DNA from: Dethiosulfatarculus sandiegensis
GTDB taxonomy: Bacteria; Desulfobacterota; Desulfarculia; Desulfarculales; Desulfarculaceae
Reading direction: 5' to 3'
Assembly: GCF_000931935.2 (NCBI RefSeq)
Contig: NZ_AZAC01000024.1
Location: 1 to 49,077 of the forward strand
DNA length: 49,077 bases
Below are positions 7,926 through 15,482 of the stretch, piece after piece. Under the pieces are notes generated by a model. The model did no database searches. It saw only the letters and a list, made by a program, of their open reading frames with translations, and was not told the DNA's origin. Position numbers and translations under genes: made by a program. Position 1 is the stretch's first letter; every line of letters starts with the position of its first letter.

Positions 7926-9523
7926 GGACTATCATGCGCAAATACATCTTGGCCGCCTTGGCGGTGATACTCTTAGCAGCAGCAGGGTTCTTTTTCAGCC
8001 AAAACGGGGACCAATCCGCCAAAGCCGCCTATCGCACAGCCAAACTGGAGCAGAGAGACCTGGTGAAAAGCATCTCGGCCACCGGCACCTTGAACGCAGT
8101 GGTGACCGTGGATGTGGGTTCCCAGATCTCGGGGCAGGTCTCGGAACTTATGGTTGATTACAACTCGCCGGTCAAAAAGGACCAGATAATAGCCAGGATC
8201 GATCCCCTGGATTATGAAGCCAAGCTGCGCCAGGCCCAGGCCGAGCTGGATCTGTACAAGGCCAAGGTCTCTTCCCAGGAGGCCGAGGTCAAGGGCGCTG
8301 TGGCAAATCTGGAAAACGCCGAATCAAACCTGCTGGCAGCCAGGGCCGCAGTGGCCAAGAACCAGGCATCCTTACAAAACGCCAAACTGGAACTTGCCCG
8401 CAGCGAGGCCCTGATTAAAAAGGATTTCATTGCCAAGACGGAATATGACCAGGACCTCACCACCTTTCAGGAAACCAAGGCCCAGCTTGAGCAGGCCAAG
8501 GCCCAGGAAAGGGCGGCCAAGAGCCAGGTAAGGGCCAGGCAGGCCGCTTTGGAGGCGCAAAAGGCCAAGATCAAGGAAGCCCAGGCCCAGGTCCGCTTAA
8601 AGCAGGCCGCCCTTGAAAGCAGAAAGGTTGACCTGGAGCACACCATCATCCGCTCCCCTGTGGACGGAGTGGTGATCAACCGGGAGGTGGATGTGGGCCA
8701 GACCGTGGCCGCCAGTCTGCAAGCGCCTGTGCTCTTCACCATAGCCCAGGATCTGCGGGAAATGGAGGTGGCGGCATCTGTGGATGAAACCGATATCGGC
8801 AACATCCGCCAGGGCCAGGATGCGATCTTTACAGTAGACGCCTTTGGCGACCGCAAGTTCACAGGCTCGGTGAAACAGATCAGAAAGGCCGCCACCACGG
8901 TGCAGAACGTGGTTACCTATACCGTGATAATCGCGGCGGAAAACCGGGATTTGAGCCTTTTGCCGGGTATGACTGCGGAGGTGAAGATCATTCTGAAAAA
9001 GCGCCCCCGGGTTTTGGCGGCGCCTAATGCGGCCTTGCGCTTCCAACCGCCCAAGGGTGCTGCGATCATCAATGCCCAAGGTTCCGCAAACGAGCCCAAC
9101 GGCAAAGACCGCATGCAAAACCGCCAAAATCAGCACATTGCCCGTTTATCCCAAGCCCTTGAGCTAAGCAGCGAACAAATACAGCAACTGAAAACGGCTT
9201 TGTCCGGCTTAAAGAAAAAGATGGCGGGACAAGGGGGCACTGGTTTCGGGCCCGGCGCGGGAAGCAGAAAAAGGGCCGCGCTTCGTCAAAAACTGGAGAG
9301 CGCCATCTTGCAGATACTCACCCCCGCCCAAAAGGACCAATACATGCAGCTTGCCCGCCAAAAGGCAACCAATCAGTCCAGACCGGGGAAGATCTACAGC
9401 CTGGAGCCGGACGGAAGCTTGAAGGCGTGGCAGGTCATGATCGGTGTTACCGACGATGCCTTCAGCCAGGTGAGGGCAAATGGTTTACGGGCCGGACTCA
9501 CCGTTGTCACAGGGAGGCAATAA
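7922..9523 (+). CDS. macA: MacA-like periplasmic adaptor with an inserted LTxxQ-like helical segment
   Basis: Membrane-fusion protein of 533 residues linking the MacB-type transporter to TolC. One N-terminal membrane anchor (about 5-24), lipoyl/hairpin halves (VDVGSQISGQVSEL near 62 and RSPVDGVVINREVDVGQTV near 244), a long alpha-helical hairpin between them, and a beta-barrel (about 275-350). The membrane-proximal domain is interrupted at about residues 380-490 by a Lys/Gln-rich helical segment with LSSEQIQQLKTAL (about 410) and LTPAQKDQYMQLA (about 465), reminiscent of Spy/CpxP LTxxQ motifs. The barrel sequence then resumes at IYSLEPDGSLK. This makes it longer than the typical MacA (about 370-400). 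The start overlaps the tolC stop; a second ATG lies four codons in. Confidence 0.88.
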   Translation: MRTIMRKYILAALAVILLAAAGFFFSQNGDQSAKAAYRTAKLEQRDLVKSISATGTLNAVVTVDVGSQISGQVSELMVDYNSPVKKDQIIARIDPLDYEAKLRQAQAELDLYKAKVSSQEAEVKGAVANLENAESNLLAARAAVAKNQASLQNAKLELARSEALIKKDFIAKTEYDQDLTTFQETKAQLEQAKAQERAAKSQVRARQAALEAQKAKIKEAQAQVRLKQAALESRKVDLEHTIIRSPVDGVVINREVDVGQTVAASLQAPVLFTIAQDLREMEVAASVDETDIGNIRQGQDAIFTVDAFGDRKFTGSVKQIRKAATTVQNVVTYTVIIAAENRDLSLLPGMTAEVKIILKKRPRVLAAPNAALRFQPPKGAAIINAQGSANEPNGKDRMQNRQNQHIARLSQALELSSEQIQQLKTALSGLKKKMAGQGGTGFGPGAGSRKRAALRQKLESAILQILTPAQKDQYMQLARQKATNQSRPGKIYSLEPDGSLKAWQVMIGVTDDAFSQVRANGLRAGLTVVTGRQ

Positions 9524-9524
9524 A

Positions 9525-10265
9525 ATGAGCCGCCAGAGCGGTGAATACATATACCAAGCGGAAAACCTGACCAAGGACTACCAGGTGGGGCCGCAGACCG
9601 TGCACGCCCTTAAGGATGTGAGTTTAACGGTTGCTCCGGGCGAATTCCTGGCGGTGATGGGGCCTTCCGGTTCCGGCAAGTCCACTTTTATGAACCTCCT
9701 GGGCTGTCTGGACACCCCCACCAGAGGAAGGCTTTTGCTGAACGGAGAGGAGGTCTCGGCCATGAAGGGCAGGCAAAGGGCCAAGGTTCGCAACCAAAGC
9801 CTGGGGTTTGTTTTTCAGAACTTCAACCTCCTGGCCAGGACCAGCGCCCTCTATAACGTGGCCTTACCCCTGCGCTATGGTCGCACCCCCCAAAAGGAGC
9901 GACTGAAAAGGGCTGAAGAGGTGCTCAAAATGGTGGGCCTGGGGGAAAGGGCGGATCACCAGCCTTCCCAGCTCTCGGGCGGGCAGCAGCAAAGGGTGGC
10001 TATTGCCAGGGCGTTGGTGAACCACCCCAAGATAATTCTGGCCGACGAGCCCACCGGCGCCTTGGACACCCAGACCGGCCGGGAAATAATGGCCCTTTTC
10101 CAGGAACTGAACCAAAGGGGTATGACCGTTGTGCTGGTCACCCATGAGCCCGAGATAGCAACCTTTGCCCACCGGCTCATACGGTTCAGAGACGGTGCTT
10201 TGGTTAAAGACGAAATTAATCGTGAACCCGCCCAGGCGGCCTCTGAAAGGAGCCACCATGTTTGA
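9525..10265 (+). CDS. MacB-type ABC transporter ATP-binding protein (LolD/MacB family)
   Basis: 246-residue ATPase powering the MacAB-TolC pump. Walker A GPSGSGKST at 46-54, Q-loop in FVFQNFNLL, signature LSGGQQQR, Walker B IILADEPTGALD, and the switch His in VLVTHEPEIA. It is the stand-alone N-terminal half of what in E. coli MacB is one polypeptide. ATG 9525 is chosen because GGGAGG lies just upstream and the adaptor stop is one base before. The stop overlaps the permease start by 8 bases. Confidence 0.93.
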   Translation: MSRQSGEYIYQAENLTKDYQVGPQTVHALKDVSLTVAPGEFLAVMGPSGSGKSTFMNLLGCLDTPTRGRLLLNGEEVSAMKGRQRAKVRNQSLGFVFQNFNLLARTSALYNVALPLRYGRTPQKERLKRAEEVLKMVGLGERADHQPSQLSGGQQQRVAIARALVNHPKIILADEPTGALDTQTGREIMALFQELNQRGMTVVLVTHEPEIATFAHRLIRFRDGALVKDEINREPAQAASERSHHV

Positions 10266-11481
10266 CGCGCTTATGGACGCCCTGCGCAGCCTGCGCGCCA
10301 ACACCATGCGCAGCGTGCTAACCACCTTGGGCATAATAATCGGGGTTTCGGCTGTGATCGTCATGGTGGCCGTGGGCAACGGGGCCAAGGCCAGGGTGGA
10401 GAATCTTATCCAAAGCCTGGGAGCCAATATCATGATGGTGCACCCGGGAAGCAGTCTGGCCAAGGGGGTGCGGGGGGGCTCGGGCACCCTGCCCACCCTC
10501 ACCGGTAAAGACGCCAAGGCCATATTGAACAATGTCTCCGGAGTGGTGGAATCCACCCCTTATGTGCGCGGCTCGGCCCAGATAATCGCCGGGAACCTGA
10601 ACTGGGGCACCATTGCCTATGGGGTTGAACAGGGATACCTGAACGCCAGGGGCTGGAAAATAAATACAGGCCGCACCTTCACCCCGGAAGAGATCAAAAG
10701 TTCCGGCAAGGTGGCGATCCTGGGCCAGACTGTGGCGGATAACCTTTTCCCAGGCGAAGATCCACTTTACAGAAGCATCAGGGTCAAAAGGGTGCCCTTC
10801 ACCGTGATCGGCACCTTGGAGAAAAAAGGCGAAACCGGTCACGGAGATCAGGATGACGTGGTCTTCATCCCCCTTAGCACGGCCAAGAAAAGGGTCCTGG
10901 GCGGCAGGTATCTTGGCGGTGACAGGGTGAACGGCATAGTGGTGCAGGCGGCCAGCTCGGACCTGGTCACCCTGGTGGAGGAAAGGGTGGCCGAGCTTTT
11001 ACGCATAAGGCACAAAATCCTGCCGGGCAAGGAAGACGATTTCAGGGTGAGGAACCTGGCCGAGATGTTGAACACCAGGGCCAGCTCTTCCGAGGCCATG
11101 GGGCTTCTGCTCATGGCCGTGGCCTCGGTCTCCCTTTTGGTCGGCGGCATAGGCATCATGAACATCATGCTGGTTTCGGTCAGCGAAAGGACCAGGGAGA
11201 TAGGCCTGCGCATGGCCGTGGGGGCAACAGCCAGGGACATTTTGGCCCAGTTCATCATAGAGGCGGTTGTCCTTTCCCTGATCGGCGGCCTGATAGGGGT
11301 TATTCTGGGGGTGGGCGGTTCACTTATGATCGCCTCCATGAGCCAGTGGCCGGCCATCATAAACTCCACCTCCATCCTGCTGGCTTTTGGCTTTTCAGCA
11401 GCCGTGGGGGTGTTTTTCGGTTTTTACCCGGCCCGCAAGGCCTCGCTTTTGGACCCCATCGAGGCGCTTCGCTTTGAATAG
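10258..11481 (+). CDS. MacB-type ABC transporter permease
   Basis: 407-residue inner-membrane component of the pump. The N-terminus has a cytoplasmic helix LRSLRANTMRSVLTTLGIIIGV entering the first membrane segment (about 20-40), then the large periplasmic MacB_PCD domain (about 45-275), then three membrane segments around LLLMAVASVSLLVGGIGIM, IGGLIGVILGVGGSLMI and ILLAFGFSAAVGVFFGFYPA, ending ASLLDPIEALRFE as usual in the FtsX/MacB family. MacB exports toxins, peptides and antibiotics in known cases; the substrate here is not shown. ATG 10258 has GGAG upstream. No good terminator follows. Confidence 0.92.
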   Translation: MFDALMDALRSLRANTMRSVLTTLGIIIGVSAVIVMVAVGNGAKARVENLIQSLGANIMMVHPGSSLAKGVRGGSGTLPTLTGKDAKAILNNVSGVVESTPYVRGSAQIIAGNLNWGTIAYGVEQGYLNARGWKINTGRTFTPEEIKSSGKVAILGQTVADNLFPGEDPLYRSIRVKRVPFTVIGTLEKKGETGHGDQDDVVFIPLSTAKKRVLGGRYLGGDRVNGIVVQAASSDLVTLVEERVAELLRIRHKILPGKEDDFRVRNLAEMLNTRASSSEAMGLLLMAVASVSLLVGGIGIMNIMLVSVSERTREIGLRMAVGATARDILAQFIIEAVVLSLIGGLIGVILGVGGSLMIASMSQWPAIINSTSILLAFGFSAAVGVFFGFYPARKASLLDPIEALRFE

Positions 11482-11628
11482 AAACCGACGCATCGCCGCA
11501 CACGGTTCTAAAATAGCCATGAAATCAGACAAAAATCCGTGGACGGTCTTTCAAGGGGACTGTTAGAATTTGAGATCGGTTAATACAAAACGATTTTCTA
11601 AGGGACCACACAGCGGGAGGTTTTCCTT

Positions 11629-12918
11629 GTGAGCGATATAAAGGCCCAATACCGTACGGTTATGGATGATCATTTTCCTTCTGAAGTCACCCTGAAAGTG
11701 GGTGAAACAGAGCTGGTATACAGAAAACGCACCTGGAAACTGCCGGACAGCCAGGGCGAACTGGTGGAAAAGGGCCTGCGCTACGGGGAGAACCCGGGCC
11801 AGGAGGCGGCCCTCTACGAGCTGGTCAAGGGCGGGCTCACTGTGGGGGATGTTGAGCTTATAGAGGCAGGCAACGGCCTGGTGAGCGGCCTGGATGAAAG
11901 CCAGATGCTCCAGGCGGGGAAGCACCCCGGCAAGACCAACCTGACCGACGTGGACGGCGCGCTGCACATTCTGCGCTACCTAACCGACCGCCCGGCCGCG
12001 GCGATCATGAAGCACAACAACCCCTCCGGCGCAGCCATGGGCGCAGACATAGCCGAGGCCTATCACAAGGCCTTTATGGCCGACCTTATCGCCGCCTTTG
12101 GCGGTGCGGCGGTCTTGAACCGGCCCGTGACCGTTGAAGCGGCCGAGATGATGAACGACCTCTACCTGGAGGTGGTCGCCGCCCCGGACTATGAGGAAGG
12201 CTCCCTGGATATTCTGAAAAAGCGCAAAAACCTTCGCATTTTGCGCATACCGCGCATGGATGAGCTGGCCCGTTACAGAAACGCCCGGTTCCTGGATATC
12301 AAGTCCTTGATGGATGGCGGAATGGTCTTGCAGACCTCAAGCGTGAACCCAATCAAGACCCCGGAAGACCTTCTGCCCGCCCGTTCAGAGCACCAGGGCA
12401 AGGTATATGAACCCAAACGCAAGCCCACCCAAAGGGAGCTGGAAGACGTGGTCTTTGGCTGGGCCGTGGAGCAGGGCGTCACCTCAAACTCGGTTATCTA
12501 TGTGAAAGACGGCTGCACCGTGGGCATAGGCACGGGAGAGCAGGACCGGGTGGGCGTGGCCCGCATTGCGGTTGACAAGGCCTACTCCAAATATCAAAAT
12601 CGCCTGGCCTGGGAAAAGCACGGCCTTAAATACGATATTCTTTTGGCTGAGATCGCCCGGGGGACCAAAGAAGCATCCCTGAAAGAGGCGATCGATCAGG
12701 AAGCCAAAGAAGCCAAGGCCGGGCTTACAGGATCCATCATGATCTCAGACGCCTTTTTCCCCTTCCGGGACGGAGTTGACGTGGGCCTGGCCCAGGGGGT
12801 GAGCTGCATTGCCCATCCCGGCGGCTCCATGCGTGACTGGGAATCCATTGAGGCCTGCAACGAGACCGACCCGCCCACAGCCATGGTCTTTACCGGCCAG
12901 AGGGCCTTTAAGCACTGA
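11629..12918 (+). CDS. Stand-alone AICAR formyltransferase (PurH C-terminal domain)
   Basis: 429 residues from a GTG start at 11629. It matches the AICARFT/IMP cyclohydrolase superfamily formyltransferase domain: LRYGENPGQEAA, GNGLVSGLDE, AIMKHNNPSGAAMG with the catalytic Lys-His pair, and near the C-terminus DAFFPFRDGVDVG and CIAHPGGSMRD. It would convert AICAR to FAICAR with formyl-tetrahydrofolate in purine synthesis. The usual N-terminal MGS-fold IMP cyclohydrolase domain of bifunctional PurH is absent, so ring closure must be done by a separate gene elsewhere. It stands alone, rightward, separated by 147 bases from the efflux operon. Confidence 0.88.
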   Translation: MSDIKAQYRTVMDDHFPSEVTLKVGETELVYRKRTWKLPDSQGELVEKGLRYGENPGQEAALYELVKGGLTVGDVELIEAGNGLVSGLDESQMLQAGKHPGKTNLTDVDGALHILRYLTDRPAAAIMKHNNPSGAAMGADIAEAYHKAFMADLIAAFGGAAVLNRPVTVEAAEMMNDLYLEVVAAPDYEEGSLDILKKRKNLRILRIPRMDELARYRNARFLDIKSLMDGGMVLQTSSVNPIKTPEDLLPARSEHQGKVYEPKRKPTQRELEDVVFGWAVEQGVTSNSVIYVKDGCTVGIGTGEQDRVGVARIAVDKAYSKYQNRLAWEKHGLKYDILLAEIARGTKEASLKEAIDQEAKEAKAGLTGSIMISDAFFPFRDGVDVGLAQGVSCIAHPGGSMRDWESIEACNETDPPTAMVFTGQRAFKH

Positions 12919-12924
12919 TCTTAT

Positions 12925-12957
12925 AAAAAAGGCAACGCCTTCTTGCAAGGCGTTGCC
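12925..12957 (-). terminator. Terminator between convergent genes
   Basis: GGCAACGCCTT (12931-12941) pairs perfectly with 12947-12957 around CTTGC. On the minus strand it is followed by six T, so it serves mainly the leftward gene ending at 13006; on the plus strand it may help stop the formyltransferase gene. Confidence 0.82.
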
Positions 12958-13005
12958 CGATTCCCTCAACACCCCGAAAAGTTTCATCAAAAGTTTAAAG
13001 CAACC

Positions 13006-13587
13006 TCAAACCGCCCAAACACCGGCCAGGGCCTTCTTGGCCTCCCTGGTCAATTCGGGTTCCGCATCCTGCAAGAAATCTTCCAGATCTATCCAGTTCT
13101 TATCTTGGTAAACTTCTACGGCCATCCAGTTCTCACTGGAGACCGGGGCAAACAAAACCCGCCAGTCCCCACGTCTGGCCCCAAATCGTTTAGCCTGGTT
13201 CTTTATCTTGCGCTTAACATATTTCGGCAGCCCACTTAAGGGTGAATACCTGGTCCAACTACCAAAAGGCAGCTCCGGATCAACCTGAATCCTGGCCACC
13301 GGACAACCCATGCGCACAAGGGCCTTTCGGCCCAAGGGGCCGACCATTTCACCGCTTACCGGATCAGGAATGGATTTACGCACAGTCAACTCCCAGTCCG
13401 GGTGAATGGAAAACCAGGCGGAAGGCATCTCCTCGGGCAGGCGGGAAAAGAGAGTAAGAGGTTTTATCTCTTTTTCATCCAAAATAGAAAGCAGATTGGG
13501 CCAGATAGTGTAATGCCAGATCTTCGGACCCGCGTTTTTGCCTGCCGTGGGTTCCTTTTTATTTAGAAGACACTTGGTTACTTTCAT
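13006..13587 (-). CDS. Conserved-looking protein of unknown function
   Basis: 193 residues, soluble, no signal peptide. N-terminal part reads KIWHYTIWPNLLSILDEKEI followed later by PSAWFSIHPDWE; this YHYT..L..I......WFS.n..wE pattern is shared with uncharacterised bacterial proteins and faintly recalls ADP-ribosyl-transfer-type folds (HYT/H...L..I), an untested idea. The C-terminus is Trp-rich (NWMAVEVYQDKNWIDLEDFL). Basic middle (KYVKRKIKNQAKRFGARRGD). It follows the GntR regulator after 36 bases on the same strand, so it is probably co-transcribed and thus also under the cobalamin riboswitch. Confidence 0.7.
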   Translation of the reverse strand: MKVTKCLLNKKEPTAGKNAGPKIWHYTIWPNLLSILDEKEIKPLTLFSRLPEEMPSAWFSIHPDWELTVRKSIPDPVSGEMVGPLGRKALVRMGCPVARIQVDPELPFGSWTRYSPLSGLPKYVKRKIKNQAKRFGARRGDWRVLFAPVSSENWMAVEVYQDKNWIDLEDFLQDAEPELTREAKKALAGVWAV

Positions 13588-13623
13588 TGAAAGCCCGGCC
13601 TTTCGATGAACAGGCGCATCTGA

Positions 13624-14277
13624 TCAGCCTATTGCCCGTTCACCCTCAAAATCTTCTTCCCAAAGGCGATCCCGGACCCGTAAAGAGCCCCTTTCGCAAG
13701 CAGCTGAACTTAGCCTTTGAAAAATGCTTTGCCCATTCAGAAATCCGGCCTCACGGATCCAGTCACCTTTCGGCAGGGCAGCCTCAAACTGGGTGAGGGT
13801 TTGAGAAAGTTCATTTAAAAGTCTGGCCAGGAGCCTGGATCCAGCGACCCGGCAAAGTTCTTCAACAAAGGCCTCTTCCGCCTGATCATTGGCATGAGGA
13901 TCGTTTTGGGACCTTGCCCTGGACCAGACCATGAACAGGGACTTAAGCTCCAGAATTTCCCGGCGTCCGGCCCGCTCCAACACTTTTTTCAGGGCCTGTT
14001 CCATGAGAACACACTTAAGATCAAAGGCATCTTTCAAGTCCCTATCCGTGATATCCCCAACCAGATAGCCACCCTTTTTCCTGCGGATCAAAAAACTTTC
14101 CTGCTCAAGCCTGTGCAAGGCCTCCCGTACAGGGGTGCGGCTGGCCCCCATCACCCTGGCCACTTCTTCCTCTTTGAGCCTGTAGCCCGGGGAAAGTTCG
14201 CCTTTTACAATCATCTCCCTCAAAAAATCCGTAACCTGTTCACCCAAGCGTTTGGGTCTGGCAACCATCCGGGACAT
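13624..14277 (-). CDS. GntR-family (FadR/FCD type) transcriptional regulator
   Basis: 217 residues. Winged helix-turn-helix at about 8-72: VTDFLREMIVKGELSPGYRL, then VARVMGASRTPVREALHRLE, the classic GntR recognition region. An all-helical FCD ligand domain (about 80-205) follows. Such regulators bind small acids or CoA-related metabolites and repress nearby operons. The ATG has GGAGG nine bases upstream. The leader contains a terminator hairpin (14307-14342) and, further up, a cobalamin riboswitch, so its synthesis is probably switched by vitamin B12. Regulatory targets are not visible in the window. Confidence 0.9.
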   Translation of the reverse strand: MSRMVARPKRLGEQVTDFLREMIVKGELSPGYRLKEEEVARVMGASRTPVREALHRLEQESFLIRRKKGGYLVGDITDRDLKDAFDLKCVLMEQALKKVLERAGRREILELKSLFMVWSRARSQNDPHANDQAEEAFVEELCRVAGSRLLARLLNELSQTLTQFEAALPKGDWIREAGFLNGQSIFQRLSSAACERGSLRVRDRLWEEDFEGERAIG

Positions 14278-14306
14278 GACGTGTTTACCTCCAACTCCTT
14301 AAGGGC

Positions 14307-14342
14307 AAAAAAAACCCCCGGCCCATGTAATGGACTGGGGGG
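14307..14342 (-). terminator. Leader terminator (riboswitch expression platform) ahead of the GntR gene
   Basis: On the minus strand CCCCC..CCAT-TAC-ATGG..GGGGG forms an 11-pair stem with one mismatch and one wobble, followed by eight T. It lies 30 bases before the GntR start and about 120 bases after the cobalamin aptamer. An upstream GGGG segment near 14373-14376 could pair with the C-run as antiterminator, an inference from complementarity. Confidence 0.8.
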
Positions 14343-14459
14343 ATTGCACCCTGATTCCCTTGGTCTCCCCAAAAGAGACTTTTTACGCCTGGTCTTATCT
14401 GTATCCGAACGCAGGCACCGGTCCTCGCCGGCAAAGTTAAAAGCCTCGGACTAAACGGC

Positions 14460-14612
14460 GGGCAGGTCTTCTGACTCCCGGATCATCCCATGCTCCACGT
14501 CTTCCCACCCCAAAAAAGGCAGTGACTGGAATAAATTCCCTGCGGGCATGCTCCCCGGATACAGCGGCGGGACCGTGACGGATTCTCACCGTCTTCCCTA
14601 TTAAGCCCTAAA
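14460..14612 (-). ncRNA. Cobalamin riboswitch
   Basis: Reading the minus strand 5' to 3': AATAGGGAAG (14593-14602), GGTGAGAATC (14581-14590), CCGTCACGGTCCCGCC with CTGT (about 14564-14584), the AGTCACTG box (14520-14527), GGGAAG (14501-14506), and the closing AGTCAGAAGACCTGCC (14461-14476). The order and spacing are those of the adenosyl/methylcobalamin (Cobalamin, RF00174) family. On binding B12 the terminator downstream is expected to form, lowering expression of the GntR gene and its partner. Outer stem P1 limits are approximate. Confidence 0.93.
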
Positions 14613-14682
14613 AGGACGCCTACGCCTATGGCCATAAACTTCCCTAAACTGGAGATTTTGTCAAGTCCTAACCATCAACTTC

Positions 14683-14723
14683 AAAAAGAGAACACCAGCC
14701 TTGCGCAGGCAAGGCCGGTGTTC
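14683..14723 (-). terminator. Terminator after tatA
   Basis: GAACACC-A-GCCTTG pairs with CAAGGC-C-GGTGTTC (14690-14723) around CGCAGG. On the minus strand it is followed by TCTTTTT. It lies 50 bases after the tatA stop and shortly before the riboswitch transcript begins. Confidence 0.82.
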
Positions 14724-14772
14724 GGATGGCTTTACATAAATGAAAAGAATCGCAATTAAAACAGGTTAAAGG

Positions 14773-14973
14773 CTAATTTTCCTCGGCTTTGCTTTCGATC
14801 TTTTCGGTGTTTTCCTCTTTGTCGGTAAGCTCTTCTTCTTTTACACCGGTCTTGAAGTTCTTAATGGCCCTACCCAGGTTGCCGCCGATCTGGGGCAGCT
14901 TACCCGCGCCAAAAATCACAAGCACTATCACCAGTATTATAAGAAGCTCGGGAACACCCAATCCGCCGAACAT
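14773..14973 (-). CDS. tatA: Sec-independent protein translocase subunit TatA
   Basis: 66 residues with the typical TatA layout: short N-terminus [11 protein letters not shown], one membrane helix (about 8-23, [14 protein letters not shown]), hinge [22 protein letters not shown] including the conserved FG..KLP and amphipathic helix, then an acidic Glu-rich tail. It oligomerises to form the pore that exports folded redox proteins. TatB/TatC are not in the window. GGAG precedes the ATG. It follows a small Cys-rich gene after nine bases, an operon-like arrangement. Confidence 0.95.
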   Translation of the reverse strand: MFGGLGVPELLIILVIVLVIFGAGKLPQIGGNLGRAIKNFKTGVKEEELTDKEENTEKIESKAEEN

Positions 14974-14982
14974 TTGTATCTC

Positions 14983-15360
14983 CTAAATCTTATTATCGTG
15001 AATCAATTTTAAAAAGGCGGGCGAACGCCGGAATTCGTCGCTGGTCCGCATGTATTCGAGCCAAGTGCGCCAAGTGGCAAACCATTGTTCTGTGTGCCAA
15101 AAGGCTTCCCGACCTTTTTCTCCGTTTTCTTTACGTTTGTAGGCCTGGTACTCTTCGAGACAGATCCCACACAAGGGAAAGTTAAGCTCCGCAGGCAGGT
15201 TCACCTGGTCTTTTATGGGAAGACCACAGTGGGCACAACGGTGCGGACACAATCCACAGGTCAGGGCGCCGGCCACAGCGACCGCACGCTTTTTGGCTTT
15301 TTCGCGGCGGTCTTTTTCATGCTGCCGCTTTTTACCGTCAAGGTCGATTACCTCGGCCAT
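14983..15360 (-). CDS. Small protein with zinc-binding-type cysteine clusters, unknown function
   Basis: 125 residues. ATG 15360 (MAEVIDLDGKKRQ) is preferred over an in-frame TTG at 15414. A basic helix (KRQHEKDRREKAKKRA) precedes a cysteine cluster TCGLCPHRCAHCG and a second pair PLCGIC, consistent with one or two structural zinc sites. The C-terminal half is Trp/Glu-rich helical. No family recognised. A TATAAT box lies on the minus strand at 15458-15463, about 100 bases upstream, so it and tatA may have their own promoter rather than depend on pyrF. Confidence 0.65.
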   Translation of the reverse strand: MAEVIDLDGKKRQHEKDRREKAKKRAVAVAGALTCGLCPHRCAHCGLPIKDQVNLPAELNFPLCGICLEEYQAYKRKENGEKGREAFWHTEQWFATWRTWLEYMRTSDEFRRSPAFLKLIHDNKI

Positions 15361-15482
15361 AATACACTCACACGTATTTTCGGAAATCGTACCAGGGTAA
15401 AAGCACCCCGTCAAGATACTGGAGAAATAGCATCCAAATACTTTACATCAGTATACAATTATATCCGAAAGGCCGATCCGGC

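Noticed and set aside
13894..14454. Plus-strand frame opposite the GntR gene and riboswitch leader
   Set aside because: It overlaps a clear regulator gene and RNA element on the other strand and has no recognisable protein.
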